A stretch of 40,684 nucleotides of DNA from an uncultured Lachnospiraceae bacterium (GCA_910586355.1 CAJUHJ010000014.1:1-40684); one strand, 5' to 3'; counted from the stretch's first letter, positions 16,276 to 24,829 are shown. The notes: generated by a model from the letters alone, not told the origin. A program made the numbers and translations.

Positions 16276-17552
16276 TGGGAACTAAAAATAAGATTGAAGT
16301 AACGGAAATATTTGTCCGAGAAAATACAGTATCATATTCCTACCGTATTGAAGGGGATTGGATAAAATATTTCTGTCTTGAAAATAAATTGGAAATCTCA
16401 TATTCATCTCCTGTTGCCACAGTTCCAGAAAGCGTGCTTGTAATACCGTTTCTCTGTAATGTGCTGCCGATTGCATGGTTGTGTGACGCGCAAGTCTGTA
16501 CAAAAGAAATTGACAAAGATTTTTATGAAAATTTAGAACGGGTAAAAGACGGATACCGTATGATGTACCCAATGTTATCTTTTGAAGGGGAGATTCAGGC
16601 AGAAATAACGGAAAATATTCCAATACATAAAAATGAATCCGCCTGTTTTTTCAGCGGCGGAGTCGATGCGTATACGACATTATTCCGCCATATGGAGGAA
16701 CAGCCCGCATTGATTACAATATGGGGAGCGGATGTAAAACTGGCAGATGAAAAGGGCTGGCAGAAGGTGAAAACGCATACTATAAATACAGCAGAAGAGT
16801 TTGGCCTGGATACGGTTTTTATTAAAAGTAATTTTCGGCAGATGATAAATGAAAGCGGTCTGTGCGCTCTCGTCAAAGACAGCGGGGATAATTGGTGGCA
16901 TGGTTTTCAGCATGGGATTGCCATAATTGGACATGCAGCTTTAATTTCATATGTGTATGGGATAAAATTCATTTATATTGCGTCATCTTATCCAGAGAAA
17001 ATGAAAGGGAAATATACCTGTGCAAGCGATCCTGCGATAGATAATCATATTCATTATTGCGGCTGCCATACAGTCCATGACGGTTATGAATTGGACAGGC
17101 AGGAAAAGGTGCGTTATCTGGTTTCACAGAAAAAAGACTATGGAAGGAATTATGATTTGAGGGTTTGCTGGGAGTCCATGGGCGGAGGGAACTGCTGCCA
17201 TTGTGAAAAATGTTATCGTACTATTTTAGAGATTGTTTCAGAAGGTGGAAATCCAAACGAATGTGGGTTTTTATGGGGAGATGATGACATAAAAAGATGT
17301 AAAAAAGATATGCAGCATAAAATTATTCAGCCCAAGTTTAATATTGACCAGTTCTATCCGTCAATTCAGGAGGCAATGGAAAAAAATAAAGACTTAATTG
17401 ACGGATATAAAAAATACGACTGGCTGTTGCAAATGGATTTTAATAAATTTAATGATACTCCCATAAAAAAGCTGCGGCAGAATTTTTTTGTGCGTAAAAC
17501 CATAGGGTTGTGCAGGCGGATTTTGGCCTGGGGGGGGGTATTTAAACATTGA
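16275..17552 (+). CDS. PP-loop ATPase-like protein with a cysteine cluster, polysaccharide-cluster associated
   Basis: This 425-residue protein has no assigned function that I know. ACFFSGGVDAYTTL (SGGVDA at about residues 127-132) is the PP-loop of the adenine-nucleotide alpha-hydrolase fold, used by ATP-dependent amide- or thiol-forming enzymes. Near the C terminus is CWESMGGGNCCHCEKCYRT, with cysteines 298, 307, 308, 310 and 313, very like the zinc site of QueC. A further YCGCH lies at about 261-265. It may activate a carboxylate or similar group on a sugar or precursor as an AMP ester, giving an amide or related decoration; this is inference. The last codons contain a run of nine G. The stop comes 41 bases before the flippase start. 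Confidence 0.75.
   Translation: MGTKNKIEVTEIFVRENTVSYSYRIEGDWIKYFCLENKLEISYSSPVATVPESVLVIPFLCNVLPIAWLCDAQVCTKEIDKDFYENLERVKDGYRMMYPMLSFEGEIQAEITENIPIHKNESACFFSGGVDAYTTLFRHMEEQPALITIWGADVKLADEKGWQKVKTHTINTAEEFGLDTVFIKSNFRQMINESGLCALVKDSGDNWWHGFQHGIAIIGHAALISYVYGIKFIYIASSYPEKMKGKYTCASDPAIDNHIHYCGCHTVHDGYELDRQEKVRYLVSQKKDYGRNYDLRVCWESMGGGNCCHCEKCYRTILEIVSEGGNPNECGFLWGDDDIKRCKKDMQHKIIQPKFNIDQFYPSIQEAMEKNKDLIDGYKKYDWLLQMDFNKFNDTPIKKLRQNFFVRKTIGLCRRILAWGGVFKH
17530..17538 (+). repeat. G9 homopolymer near the 3' end of the PP-loop gene
   Basis: Nine consecutive G encode WGG and the start of the next codon, seven codons before the stop. Such G-runs slip during replication. Losing one G would extend the frame by about 20 codons, across the flippase start at 17594. 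Gaining one would stop it within a few codons. It may equally be a harmless run or a sequencing artefact. Confidence 0.6.
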
Positions 17553-17593
17553 TATTAGAGTGTATAGGAATGATGGAATAGGAGAGATAGTAA

Positions 17594-19144
17594 ATGTCGG
17601 AGTCTAGGGCTGTAAAAGTGCAGAGAAATGTTACAACCTCCATTCTGCAGAATTTTGTAAGTATTATAACCAACTTTGTTTCGAGAATGATTTTTGTCAG
17701 GATTCTTGACGAAAGTTATCTTGGAATTAACGGCCTGTTTTCCAATATACTAAGTATCTTGTCTTTGGCCGATTTAGGCATGGCAACGGTTATGATGTAC
17801 AGTTTATATGCTCCAATTGAAGAGGGAAATACGGAAAAAATATCTGCCCTGGTGTCATTTTTTCGGAAAATATATTTGAGGATTGCAATGACCGTGTTAT
17901 TGTCAGGTCTTGCTTTCCTTCCATTTTTGCATTTGGTTGTCAATCTCAAAGAGCCGGTGCCTTTTTTGGAAGGGTATTATGTGCTTGCGCTGCTGAATGT
18001 AGTGGTATCCTATTTATTTGTTTATCGAACAACACTGATATGTGCAGACCAAAAAATGTATATTTTAAATAAATATATTATGGTCTTTAAAGTAATTACG
18101 TTTGTTGTACAGAGTATCGTATTGATTTTATGTAAAGATTATTTCATTTACCTGGCTGCAGCTGTTGTAATTAGTTTTATCAGTAATGTATTCCAGAACA
18201 TGGTTTCTTTGAAAATGTACCCATTTTTAAAAAACAGTGTAGTAAGATTGGAAAAAGAAGAGAAAAATAGGATTTTTAGAGATGTAAAGGCAATGTTTTT
18301 ATATAGGATCTCTGGAACAGTCCAAAGCAATACAGATAATATTCTAATCTCAGTGTTTGTAGGAACTGCTTCAGTAGGTTTTTATTCGAATTACGCAATG
18401 GTAGTAATGCAGATTACAGGGATTGTTTCACTCATTTTTAATTCTATAAAAGCAAGTATTGGAAGCTTGATTGTAAACAGAGCAACACAAAATGAAGAAA
18501 AATATTATTTTTTTCGAGTGAGTGAAATGGGTAATTTCTGGATTGTCGGTTTTTGTTCCATCTGTTTTATGGTATTGTTCCAGGATTTTGTCCATATTTT
18601 CTTTGGTGCAAAATATGTCGTGGATTGGATAGTGGTAATTGCAATTGTATTGAATTTTTATATCAGTAATATACGGCAGTCTGTCTGGATGTTTCGGGAA
18701 GCCACTGGATTATTTCAAGAAACAAAATATATTACAGTCGTGACTGCGGTTTTAAATATTATATTTTCTTTATTGTTTGGCTATTTCTGGGGCATGGCTG
18801 GGATTTTAATGGCAACCGTACTGGCAAGTATGCTGTATGCCTGGTGGAAAGAACCCGTTGTGCTGTACCGTGTTTTTTTCAAAAGAAGCGCAATTTCTTA
18901 TATTGTTAATTATATCAAAAACGCTGCCGTATGTATTTTAACATGTGCAGCTACTTATTTTTTATGTGAGTGGGTAGTATTGAATAATCCTTATATGGAA
19001 TTTACCGTCCATATGCTGATCTGCGGTATCGTTCCGAATGTCATTTTTCTTTGTGTATTCTGGAACACAAAAGAATTTCAGTATATCAAAGAAAGGCTGC
19101 TGTTCCCAATGGTGCAAAAAGTGTTGAATAAAAAGTTCAATTAA
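17594..19144 (+). CDS. wzx: Wzx-type polysaccharide flippase (MOP superfamily)
   Basis: The 516-residue protein has 12 to 14 membrane segments and the start VQRNVTTSILQNFVSIITNFVSRMIFVRIL followed by LGINGLFSNILSILSLADLG, typical of oligosaccharide flippases. It would move the lipid-linked repeat unit across the membrane for the Wzy-like protein. AGGAGAG precedes the ATG. It is the last polysaccharide gene; no chain-length regulator, tyrosine kinase or anchoring gene is seen. Confidence 0.93.
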   Translation: MSESRAVKVQRNVTTSILQNFVSIITNFVSRMIFVRILDESYLGINGLFSNILSILSLADLGMATVMMYSLYAPIEEGNTEKISALVSFFRKIYLRIAMTVLLSGLAFLPFLHLVVNLKEPVPFLEGYYVLALLNVVVSYLFVYRTTLICADQKMYILNKYIMVFKVITFVVQSIVLILCKDYFIYLAAAVVISFISNVFQNMVSLKMYPFLKNSVVRLEKEEKNRIFRDVKAMFLYRISGTVQSNTDNILISVFVGTASVGFYSNYAMVVMQITGIVSLIFNSIKASIGSLIVNRATQNEEKYYFFRVSEMGNFWIVGFCSICFMVLFQDFVHIFFGAKYVVDWIVVIAIVLNFYISNIRQSVWMFREATGLFQETKYITVVTAVLNIIFSLLFGYFWGMAGILMATVLASMLYAWWKEPVVLYRVFFKRSAISYIVNYIKNAAVCILTCAATYFLCEWVVLNNPYMEFTVHMLICGIVPNVIFLCVFWNTKEFQYIKERLLFPMVQKVLNKKFN

Positions 19145-19203
19145 TCTTCTGGATATTGTTCCGATAAAATGGTATACTATATGCCAAATTGGAGGAATCG
19201 TCT

Positions 19204-20100
19204 ATGTTTATGACAGTAAAACAGGCTTCTGAAAAATGGGGCATATCGGATAGAAGGGTTCGTGTTCTTTGCTCCCAAGGAAGAATTCTTGGAGCATACC
19301 AGGATGGGCGGAGTTGGAAAATACCTGTCGATGCGGGCAAACCAGACGACGGCCGTTACAAATCGAAAGAAAGTCTCTTACGGCAAATTGACCGCAAAAA
19401 AAAGGAATTGGACGGCATAAGACCTTTCACAGAAGGTGAAGCAGCAAGGCTCAATGAAGAGTTTATAGTACAATACACTTATAATTCCAATGCAATCGAA
19501 GGCAATACACTTACCTTGCGAGAAACAGATTTAGTACTTCAAGGACTTACCATTGTACAAAAACCGTTAAAAGATCACATGGAAGCAGTCGGTCACAAAG
19601 AGGCATTTGAATTTATAAGTGAACTTGTGAAAGAGAATGTTCCGATGAGTGAAAGCATTATCAAGCAGATACACTACTTTGTTCTTGCTGATAAGAAGGA
19701 AGATCGAGGTGTATACCGAAGGGTTCCGGTGCGTATTATGGGGGCGCAGCATGAGCCGGTGCAGCTATATCTTATAGAGCCAAAAATGAAACAGCTGTTA
19801 CATGATTTTTCTGAAAGCGCTGAACATATTATAACGAAAACGGCTCGTTTTCATATAGAGTTTGAAGGCATCCATCCTTTCATTGACGGCAACGGCAGAA
19901 CTGGGAGATTGTTAGTCAATCTTGAATTGATGAAAGCAGGCTATCCAGCTATTGATATTAAATTTACAGATAGAATTGCTTATTACAATGCCTTTGATGA
20001 GTATTATGTAAAAAATAGTCTTTCCGCAATGGAAAATCTGTTTGCAGGATACATTCATGCAAGATTAGATATGTATTTGAACATACTTAAGGATGAATGA
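19204..20100 (+). CDS. Fic family protein with N-terminal helix-turn-helix
   Basis: Fic proteins usually transfer AMP from ATP to target hydroxyls. This 298-residue one has an N-terminal MerR-like helix-turn-helix (VKQASEKWGISDRRVRVLCSQG, about residues 4-25) and the full core HPFIDGNGRTGR. Upstream, SNAIEGN fits the (S/T)xxxE(G/N) inhibitory motif of self-inhibited class II Fic enzymes, so activity is probably restrained until release. The ATG at 19204 is chosen because GGAGG (19191-19195) sits eight bases before it. An in-frame TTG at 19189 overlaps that site. A TATACT at 19173 may be its -10 box. The target is unknown. No antitoxin gene adjoins it. Confidence 0.93.
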   Translation: MFMTVKQASEKWGISDRRVRVLCSQGRILGAYQDGRSWKIPVDAGKPDDGRYKSKESLLRQIDRKKKELDGIRPFTEGEAARLNEEFIVQYTYNSNAIEGNTLTLRETDLVLQGLTIVQKPLKDHMEAVGHKEAFEFISELVKENVPMSESIIKQIHYFVLADKKEDRGVYRRVPVRIMGAQHEPVQLYLIEPKMKQLLHDFSESAEHIITKTARFHIEFEGIHPFIDGNGRTGRLLVNLELMKAGYPAIDIKFTDRIAYYNAFDEYYVKNSLSAMENLFAGYIHARLDMYLNILKDE

Positions 20101-20130
20101 ATCTGCTTTAAAATAAATAAGGAACTTATC

Positions 20131-20159
20131 AAAACCGGGCATAATTCTGCCCGGTTTTT
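20131..20159. terminator. Bidirectional terminator between fic and the ABC-F gene
   Basis: AAAACCGGGC (20131-20140) pairs with GCCCGGTTTT (20149-20158), followed by a T-run on the plus strand and an A-rich left flank. It serves the convergent fic and ABC-F genes. Confidence 0.9.
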
Positions 20160-20167
20160 AAAGCGCT

Positions 20168-21628
20168 CTATAACATTACAACTTTCGTCGCAATTTTCTC
20201 CCGAAAGACACCGTCATGCTCCACAAACAGCATAGTCGGCGAAAATTCAAGTATGAGCTGTTCAATCTGCATACGAGAATAGACGTCGATGAAATTAAGC
20301 GGTTCATCCCAAACATATAAATGCGCCTGTTCGCAAAGACTTTTGGCAATCAGGACTTTTTTCTTCTGCCCTTCGGAAAAATCTTTCATATCTTTTTCGA
20401 ACTGGATTCTCTCAAAATCCATCTTCCGCAAAACTGCTTTAAACAGACTGTCGTCAATATTGTGTTTCTCAGAAAACTCTGACAGCGTACCTTTTAAGAA
20501 TGACGTATCCTGTGGCACATATGAAATGATAAGGCCGGAACCTATGGATATAGCGCCCGAATAGGTAAGCGCCTCTCCTGTTAAGAGCTTTAAAAGGCTG
20601 CTTTTCCCAGAGCCGTTTTTGCCGTCGAGCACAATGCGTTCTTTCTGGCGTACAGTAAACGAAACCGGAGGGCATATGGCGGTACCGTCATATGAAATAG
20701 AAACCTCTGAAAAGGCTGCAAGCGTGTCGGTATGGTAAGACAGTGGGAAAAGTTTCAAAGGTTGTGCAGTTTCGACATTTTTCAGCAAACCGGATTTTTC
20801 TTTTATCGCCTGTTTTTGCCTTGCTTCAATATTTTTAGAACGTTTCATCATCTTGGCGGCTTTATGCCCGACAAAACCTTTATCAGCCGCGCCGATTTTT
20901 GAGGCTTCCACGCGGTCAGACCATACGGCGGATCGTTTTGCTGCCTGCTCTAAGCGTCCAATATCTTTTTTCAGGCGTTCGTTTTGCGCAATTTCAAATT
21001 CCTGCTGACGGTTAAAATTTTCCATAAAAGAAGAAAAATTTCCGCCCTGGATTTCTGCGCCTGTTTTATTCAGCGAAAGAATATGGTCAATACAGCCGTC
21101 TAAAAAGCGGCGGTCATGGGACACCAATAAAAAGCCTTTTTTCTTTTTTAAATAGGAGGATACCAATTTTCTTGCATTGGTATCTAAATGATTGGTCGGT
21201 TCATCAATAAGCAGAAAGCGCTCTTCATTGAGAAAAAGAGCGGCAAGCAGGACTTTTGTCTGTTCTCCATTCGAAAGCGTTTCATATGGGCGCCAAAGTA
21301 CGTCGGCGTCCACTTTTAGATACGAAAGCTCCCGCATAAGTTCCCAGTCTTTGGCCAGCGGACAGATTTTTCTTAAAATCGTTTCTGTCAGTTCGGTTTT
21401 ATCGGTTACGGAATAGGGAAAATAATCAAATTTTACAGAGCAGATCATGTTTCCGCTGTATTCATACATTCCCTGTAAAAGTTTTAAAAGCGTTGTTTTT
21501 CCTCTTCCATTTCTTCCGATTAAACCAAGTTTCCAATCGGTGTCGATTTGGAAACTGACGTCATCAAATATTAAGTCCCAGTTTGACGGATAGGAAAATG
21601 AAAGGTGTTCTATTTTTATCATCGACAT
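20168..21628 (-). CDS. ABC-F ribosomal protection protein, Lsa-like
   Basis: The 486-residue protein has two ABC domains and no membrane segment. ABC1 has GLIGRNGRGKTTLL, signature LSNGEQTKV and LLIDEPTNHLD. ABC2 has LDGKNGSGKSSLLKLL, signature FSEGQKKKV and YVWDEPLNFID. A basic interdomain linker lies at about residues 190-280. Phrases such as WKLGLIGRNGRGKTTLL, VLWRP, LVSHDR and LYVWDEPLN closely recall Lsa(A) of enterococci, which displaces lincosamides, streptogramin A and pleuromutilins from the ribosome. Vga and Vml relatives remain possible. A very strong AAAGGAGGAG precedes the ATG, and a leader with a small peptide and terminators precedes that, fitting drug-inducible control. Confidence 0.92.
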   Translation of the reverse strand: MSMIKIEHLSFSYPSNWDLIFDDVSFQIDTDWKLGLIGRNGRGKTTLLKLLQGMYEYSGNMICSVKFDYFPYSVTDKTELTETILRKICPLAKDWELMRELSYLKVDADVLWRPYETLSNGEQTKVLLAALFLNEERFLLIDEPTNHLDTNARKLVSSYLKKKKGFLLVSHDRRFLDGCIDHILSLNKTGAEIQGGNFSSFMENFNRQQEFEIAQNERLKKDIGRLEQAAKRSAVWSDRVEASKIGAADKGFVGHKAAKMMKRSKNIEARQKQAIKEKSGLLKNVETAQPLKLFPLSYHTDTLAAFSEVSISYDGTAICPPVSFTVRQKERIVLDGKNGSGKSSLLKLLTGEALTYSGAISIGSGLIISYVPQDTSFLKGTLSEFSEKHNIDDSLFKAVLRKMDFERIQFEKDMKDFSEGQKKKVLIAKSLCEQAHLYVWDEPLNFIDVYSRMQIEQLILEFSPTMLFVEHDGVFREKIATKVVML

Positions 21629-21660
21629 AATTGCACTCCTCCTTTTTTATACATAAAAAT

Positions 21661-21726
21661 AAGCTGCAGAAAAGTAAATTTCTTCAGCTTGCCATGGCAT
21701 AAACGACCGCTTAGCCAAGCGGTCGT
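21661..21726 (-). terminator. Two leader hairpins (attenuator) before the ABC-F gene
   Basis: Read on the minus strand, a perfect 10-base stem ACGACCGCTT/AAGCGGTCGT (21703-21726) is followed by TTTA. A second hairpin (21661-21690, one mismatch in 12) is followed by ATTTTTATG and looks like an intrinsic terminator. The distal arm of the second, 21665-21675, is exactly complementary over 11 bases to 21758-21768 upstream, giving a natural antiterminator. Which fold forms could depend on a ribosome on the leader peptide at 21814-21837. Confidence 0.72.
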
Positions 21727-21813
21727 AAAACTGGTATAAAAATAGACAAGATGAATCACTTTTCTGCATTGGGCGCAATGCTGCCATAGAAACAGCAGCC
21801 TGCATATTCTGTT

Positions 21814-21837
21814 TTATCTGCAGGAAATGTGATACAT
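21814..21837 (-). CDS. Leader peptide MYHISCR of the ABC-F gene
   Basis: A seven-residue frame, ATG to TAA, is preceded six bases upstream by AGAGGTG on the minus strand. Its final codons lie in the left arm of a hairpin CCTGCA/TGCAGG (21798-21823), so a stalled ribosome would change downstream RNA folding. Short upstream frames of this kind are known ahead of erm, vga, lsa and vmlR genes. Expression is inferred, not shown. Confidence 0.62.
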   Translation of the reverse strand: MYHISCR

Positions 21838-21880
21838 CTTTTCACCTCTTTCTTTTTCATATAAATGTTATATCGGGCTA

Positions 21881-21909
21881 ACCATATCACAGAGTTATGA
21901 TTTAGTCAA
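21881..21909 (-). promoter_or_regulatory. Promoter of the ABC-F leader
   Basis: On the minus strand, TTGACT (21904-21909) is followed by a 17-base spacer and TATGGT (21881-21886). Transcription would start near 21874, giving a leader of about 245 bases that includes the small peptide and the hairpins. Confidence 0.6.
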
Positions 21910-21926
21910 GATATTGTATGAAATCC

Positions 21927-21955
21927 TTGAAAGTTATTTCAGAATAGTATAGAAT
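21927..21955 (+). promoter_or_regulatory. Pyruvate kinase promoter
   Basis: TTGAAA (21927-21932), a 17-base spacer and TAGAAT (21950-21955) lie 45 bases before the pyk ATG. The divergent ABC-F promoter lies just to the left. Confidence 0.7.
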
Positions 21956-22000
21956 AATATCGACTTAGGAATAGAAAAAAGAAAAACAGGAGATTAGGAA

Positions 22001-23416
22001 ATGAGAAAAACCAAGATTATATGCACGTTAGGGCCTGCGACGGACAGGGATGATGTGCTGGAAAATTTAATTGTTTCTGGAATGAATGTGGCAAGATTAA
22101 ATTTTTCACATGGAAGCTATGAGGAACATTTAAAAAGAATTGACACAGTAAAGCAATTGCGGGAAAAACATCATGCTCCGACAGCAATTATGTTAGATAC
22201 AAAAGGGCCTGAAATCCGCCTGGGTCTTTTTAAAGAAAACGGAATCGTGCTGGAGGAAGGCCAGAAATTTGTACTTTATGCAAAAGAACGGGAAGGCGAT
22301 AAAGACGGAATTTCAATTTCATATCCCGATTTGTACCAGGATGTTGCAGTAGGAAATACCATATTAATCGACGATGGATTAGTGGAAATGGAAGTCGTGG
22401 AGTTGAACGATACGCAGATTGTCTGTCAGGTGAAAAACGGCGGAAAGGTTTCAGACCGCAAAGGCGTAAACGTACCGAACGTCAAATTGTCTATGCCGTT
22501 TTTGAGTGAAAAAGATAAAGAAGATATATTATTTGGTATTAAAAATGATGTGGATTTTGTCGCAGCTTCTTTTGTACGCCGCGCAGACGACATCAACAAA
22601 ATGCGTAAATTTTTAAACGACCATGGCGGATATGACGTGCATATCATTGCTAAGATAGAAAATAATGAAGGCGTTCAAAATATAGACGAGATTTTAGACG
22701 CTGCGGAAGGCGTTATGATTGCCAGGGGCGATATGGGCGTAGAGATTCCTTATGAGGAAGTTCCTGTGATCCAGAAAATGATTATCAAAAAAGGTATGGA
22801 AGCTGGAAAACAGATTATTACGGCAACGCAGATGCTTGATTCTATGATGAAAAATCCACGTCCGACAAGGGCGGAGACGACAGACGTTGCAAACGCAATT
22901 TATGACGGAACCGGAGCGATTATGCTTTCCGGCGAGACGGCGGCGGGAGCTTATCCGGTGGAATCTTTAGAAACAATGGTTCGGATTGCAGACCGGACAG
23001 AGCAGGATATTGATTACCGCAAACGTTTCTTTGCAAGAGACCGAAAAGCCAATCCGGACATTACAGACGCAATCTGCCATGCAACTTGTACTTCTGCGCT
23101 GGATTTAAGCGCTGCTGCTATTGTAACAGTTACAAAAAGCGGATATTCTGCAAGAAATATTTCAAAATATTGTCCGGCATGCAATGTAATATGCGGTACG
23201 ACAGACGAAAAAGTAGCGCGCCAGCTGAGTATGGTCTGGGGTGCGATTCCAGTGATTTTAGAGAATAAAAAAGATGTGTTTGAATTATTCGACCATGCGC
23301 TTGAGGCGGCGGAAGAAAAAGGCTATCTGCACAAAGGAGACATTACCGTAATTACATCCGGAGTTCCAATCGGAGTTTCTGGTACGACCAATATGATAAA
23401 AATACAAATGGTATAG
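22001..23416 (+). CDS. pyk: Pyruvate kinase
   Basis: Pyruvate kinase converts phosphoenolpyruvate and ADP to pyruvate and ATP in glycolysis. The 471-residue product starts RKTKIICTLGPATD and keeps GMNVARLNFSHG, LDTKGPEIR and IIAKIENNEGV (metal and substrate site). MIARGDMGVEIP and the signature TATQMLDSMMKNPRPTRAE are also present. It ends after the normal C domain and lacks the extra PEP-utiliser-like domain of some Firmicutes. CAGGAG lies upstream of the ATG. Confidence 0.97.
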   Translation: MRKTKIICTLGPATDRDDVLENLIVSGMNVARLNFSHGSYEEHLKRIDTVKQLREKHHAPTAIMLDTKGPEIRLGLFKENGIVLEEGQKFVLYAKEREGDKDGISISYPDLYQDVAVGNTILIDDGLVEMEVVELNDTQIVCQVKNGGKVSDRKGVNVPNVKLSMPFLSEKDKEDILFGIKNDVDFVAASFVRRADDINKMRKFLNDHGGYDVHIIAKIENNEGVQNIDEILDAAEGVMIARGDMGVEIPYEEVPVIQKMIIKKGMEAGKQIITATQMLDSMMKNPRPTRAETTDVANAIYDGTGAIMLSGETAAGAYPVESLETMVRIADRTEQDIDYRKRFFARDRKANPDITDAICHATCTSALDLSAAAIVTVTKSGYSARNISKYCPACNVICGTTDEKVARQLSMVWGAIPVILENKKDVFELFDHALEAAEEKGYLHKGDITVITSGVPIGVSGTTNMIKIQMV

Positions 23417-23427
23417 GATAATAGTTG

Positions 23428-23455
23428 TCATAATTTATACCCCTTTTCATACAAT
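23428..23455 (+). promoter_or_regulatory. Candidate sigma-E promoter of spoIVA
   Basis: CATACAAT (23448-23455) is an exact match to the sigma-E -10 consensus. TCATAAT (23428-23434), 13 bases upstream, fits the -35 pattern KMATATT in six of seven positions. Sigma-E directs early mother-cell transcription, and spoIVA of B. subtilis is a classic member of that regulon. Confidence 0.72.
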
Positions 23456-23502
23456 GTATAAAGTATTTTCAAGACGAACATTGCAGGAAAGGGGTTATTT
23501 TT

Positions 23503-24807
23503 ATGGAAATGGCATCAGGAAATAAAGAATTTAATCTTTATAAAGACATACAACAAAGAACCGGCGGTGAGATTTATATCGGAATCGTAGGACCCGTCCG
23601 TACGGGAAAATCCACATTTATCAAGCGGTTTATGGATCTTATGGTGCTCCCGAATATGGAAGATGAAAATATCAGGTCAAGAACTGTTGATGAACTTCCG
23701 CAGTCCGCGCAGGGCAAAACAATTATGACGACAGAGCCAAAATTTATACCAAAAGACGCGGCAAATATTCATTTGGACGGCGATACACAAGTAAAGGTGC
23801 GTTTGATTGACTGCGTAGGCTATATGGTGGAAGGCGCTGCCGGGCATATGGAGGGAAATAATAAACGGATGGTAAAAACACCATGGTTTGATTATGAAAT
23901 CCCCTTTGTGGATGCAGCTTCAATTGGAACGCAGAAAGTAATTAAAGACCATTCCACAATCGGAATTGTAGTGACGACAGACGGTTCTTTTGGAGAGCTA
24001 AAACGCGACAATTATATTGCGGCGGAAGAAAAAACGATTACTGAACTAAAAACGCTTGGCAAACCGTTTGTAGTCGTATTAAACTCTGAACGTCCATACA
24101 GCGACGAGACAGTAAAACTGGCCCAACAGATGTCAGAAAAATATCAGACGCCCATTGTTCCGGCAAACTGCGAGCAGCTTCGCAAAGATGATATAAACCG
24201 GATTTTAGAAAGTATCTTATATGAATTTCCAATTATTAAAATGGAGTTTTTTATTCCAAAATGGGCGGAAATGCTTCCGGCTTCAAACCGGATGAAAGAA
24301 AGCATGATAGAAAACGCCCGCATTATTTTAAATTCTGTCACAAAAGCAAAAGATATAAAGTTAATTAAAAAACAGGATAATTCTGAATATATTGCAGATA
24401 TTCATTTAGATAAAATGGATTTGGCGCAGGGGCTTTTGAAGATAAAGATTGAGATGGAAGAAAAGTATTATTATGAAAACATCAGCGAGCTGACCGGAGT
24501 GCCAATTCAAGGCGAATATCAGTTGATTTCATTGATAAAAGAATTATCGGCGCAAAAAAATTCGTATGCAAAAGTTGCGGACGCAGTCAATGCCGTACAG
24601 ATGAAGGGGTATGGCGTCATCCATCCGCAGTTAACTGATATTTCGTTAGAAGAGCCGGAGCTTATCCGTCATGGAAATAAGTACGGCGTAAAACTGAAAG
24701 CGACGTCACCGTCAGTACACATTGAAAGGTACAAAAAGAAATTTGAATTTTGTGAGAGGGGAAGATACCATAAACAAAAAATGTTATATAGTTTTTGGGA
24801 TAGCTAA
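23503..24807 (+). CDS. spoIVA: SpoIVA, N-terminal part (gene interrupted by the 24716-32056 element)
   Basis: SpoIVA is the ATP-driven scaffold of the spore coat base layer in the mother cell. This part begins with LYKDIQQRTGGEIYIGIVGP, the Walker A GPVRTGKS (residues 30-37) and KTIMTTEPKF, followed by the TRAFAC-class GTPase-like domain and most of the middle domain. Native sequence runs through YGVKLKATSPSV (residue 405) and His406. The reading then enters the inserted element, adding a foreign 28-residue tail ending in FWDS. The missing C-terminal 91 residues, needed in B. subtilis for localisation, are encoded at 32059-32334. AAAGGGG precedes the ATG, and a sigma-E promoter lies upstream. 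Confidence 0.95.
   Translation: MEMASGNKEFNLYKDIQQRTGGEIYIGIVGPVRTGKSTFIKRFMDLMVLPNMEDENIRSRTVDELPQSAQGKTIMTTEPKFIPKDAANIHLDGDTQVKVRLIDCVGYMVEGAAGHMEGNNKRMVKTPWFDYEIPFVDAASIGTQKVIKDHSTIGIVVTTDGSFGELKRDNYIAAEEKTITELKTLGKPFVVVLNSERPYSDETVKLAQQMSEKYQTPIVPANCEQLRKDDINRILESILYEFPIIKMEFFIPKWAEMLPASNRMKESMIENARIILNSVTKAKDIKLIKKQDNSEYIADIHLDKMDLAQGLLKIKIEMEEKYYYENISELTGVPIQGEYQLISLIKELSAQKNSYAKVADAVNAVQMKGYGVIHPQLTDISLEEPELIRHGNKYGVKLKATSPSVHIERYKKKFEFCERGRYHKQKMLYSFWDS
24716..24745. other. attL core and right arm of the predicted attP
   Basis: TACA (24716-24719) is the last shared sequence before the element; the CA (24718-24719) is the proposed crossover dinucleotide. The element side carries GGTACAAA (24728-24735) within an 18-base arm (24728-24745). 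This arm is the imperfect inverted repeat of 32033-32050 at the other end. Confidence 0.78.
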
Positions 24808-24829
24808 GGCTGTTCTGATACATGTTTAG

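Noticed and set aside
19189..19203. TTG at 19189 as fic start
   Set aside because: It overlaps the GGAGG that serves the ATG at 19204.
24719..24723. ACATT as the shared core of the spoIVA element (also at 32058-32062)
   Set aside because: Using it shifts the joined frame by one base. TACA is in phase, restores SpoIVA and coincides with the dyad axis.
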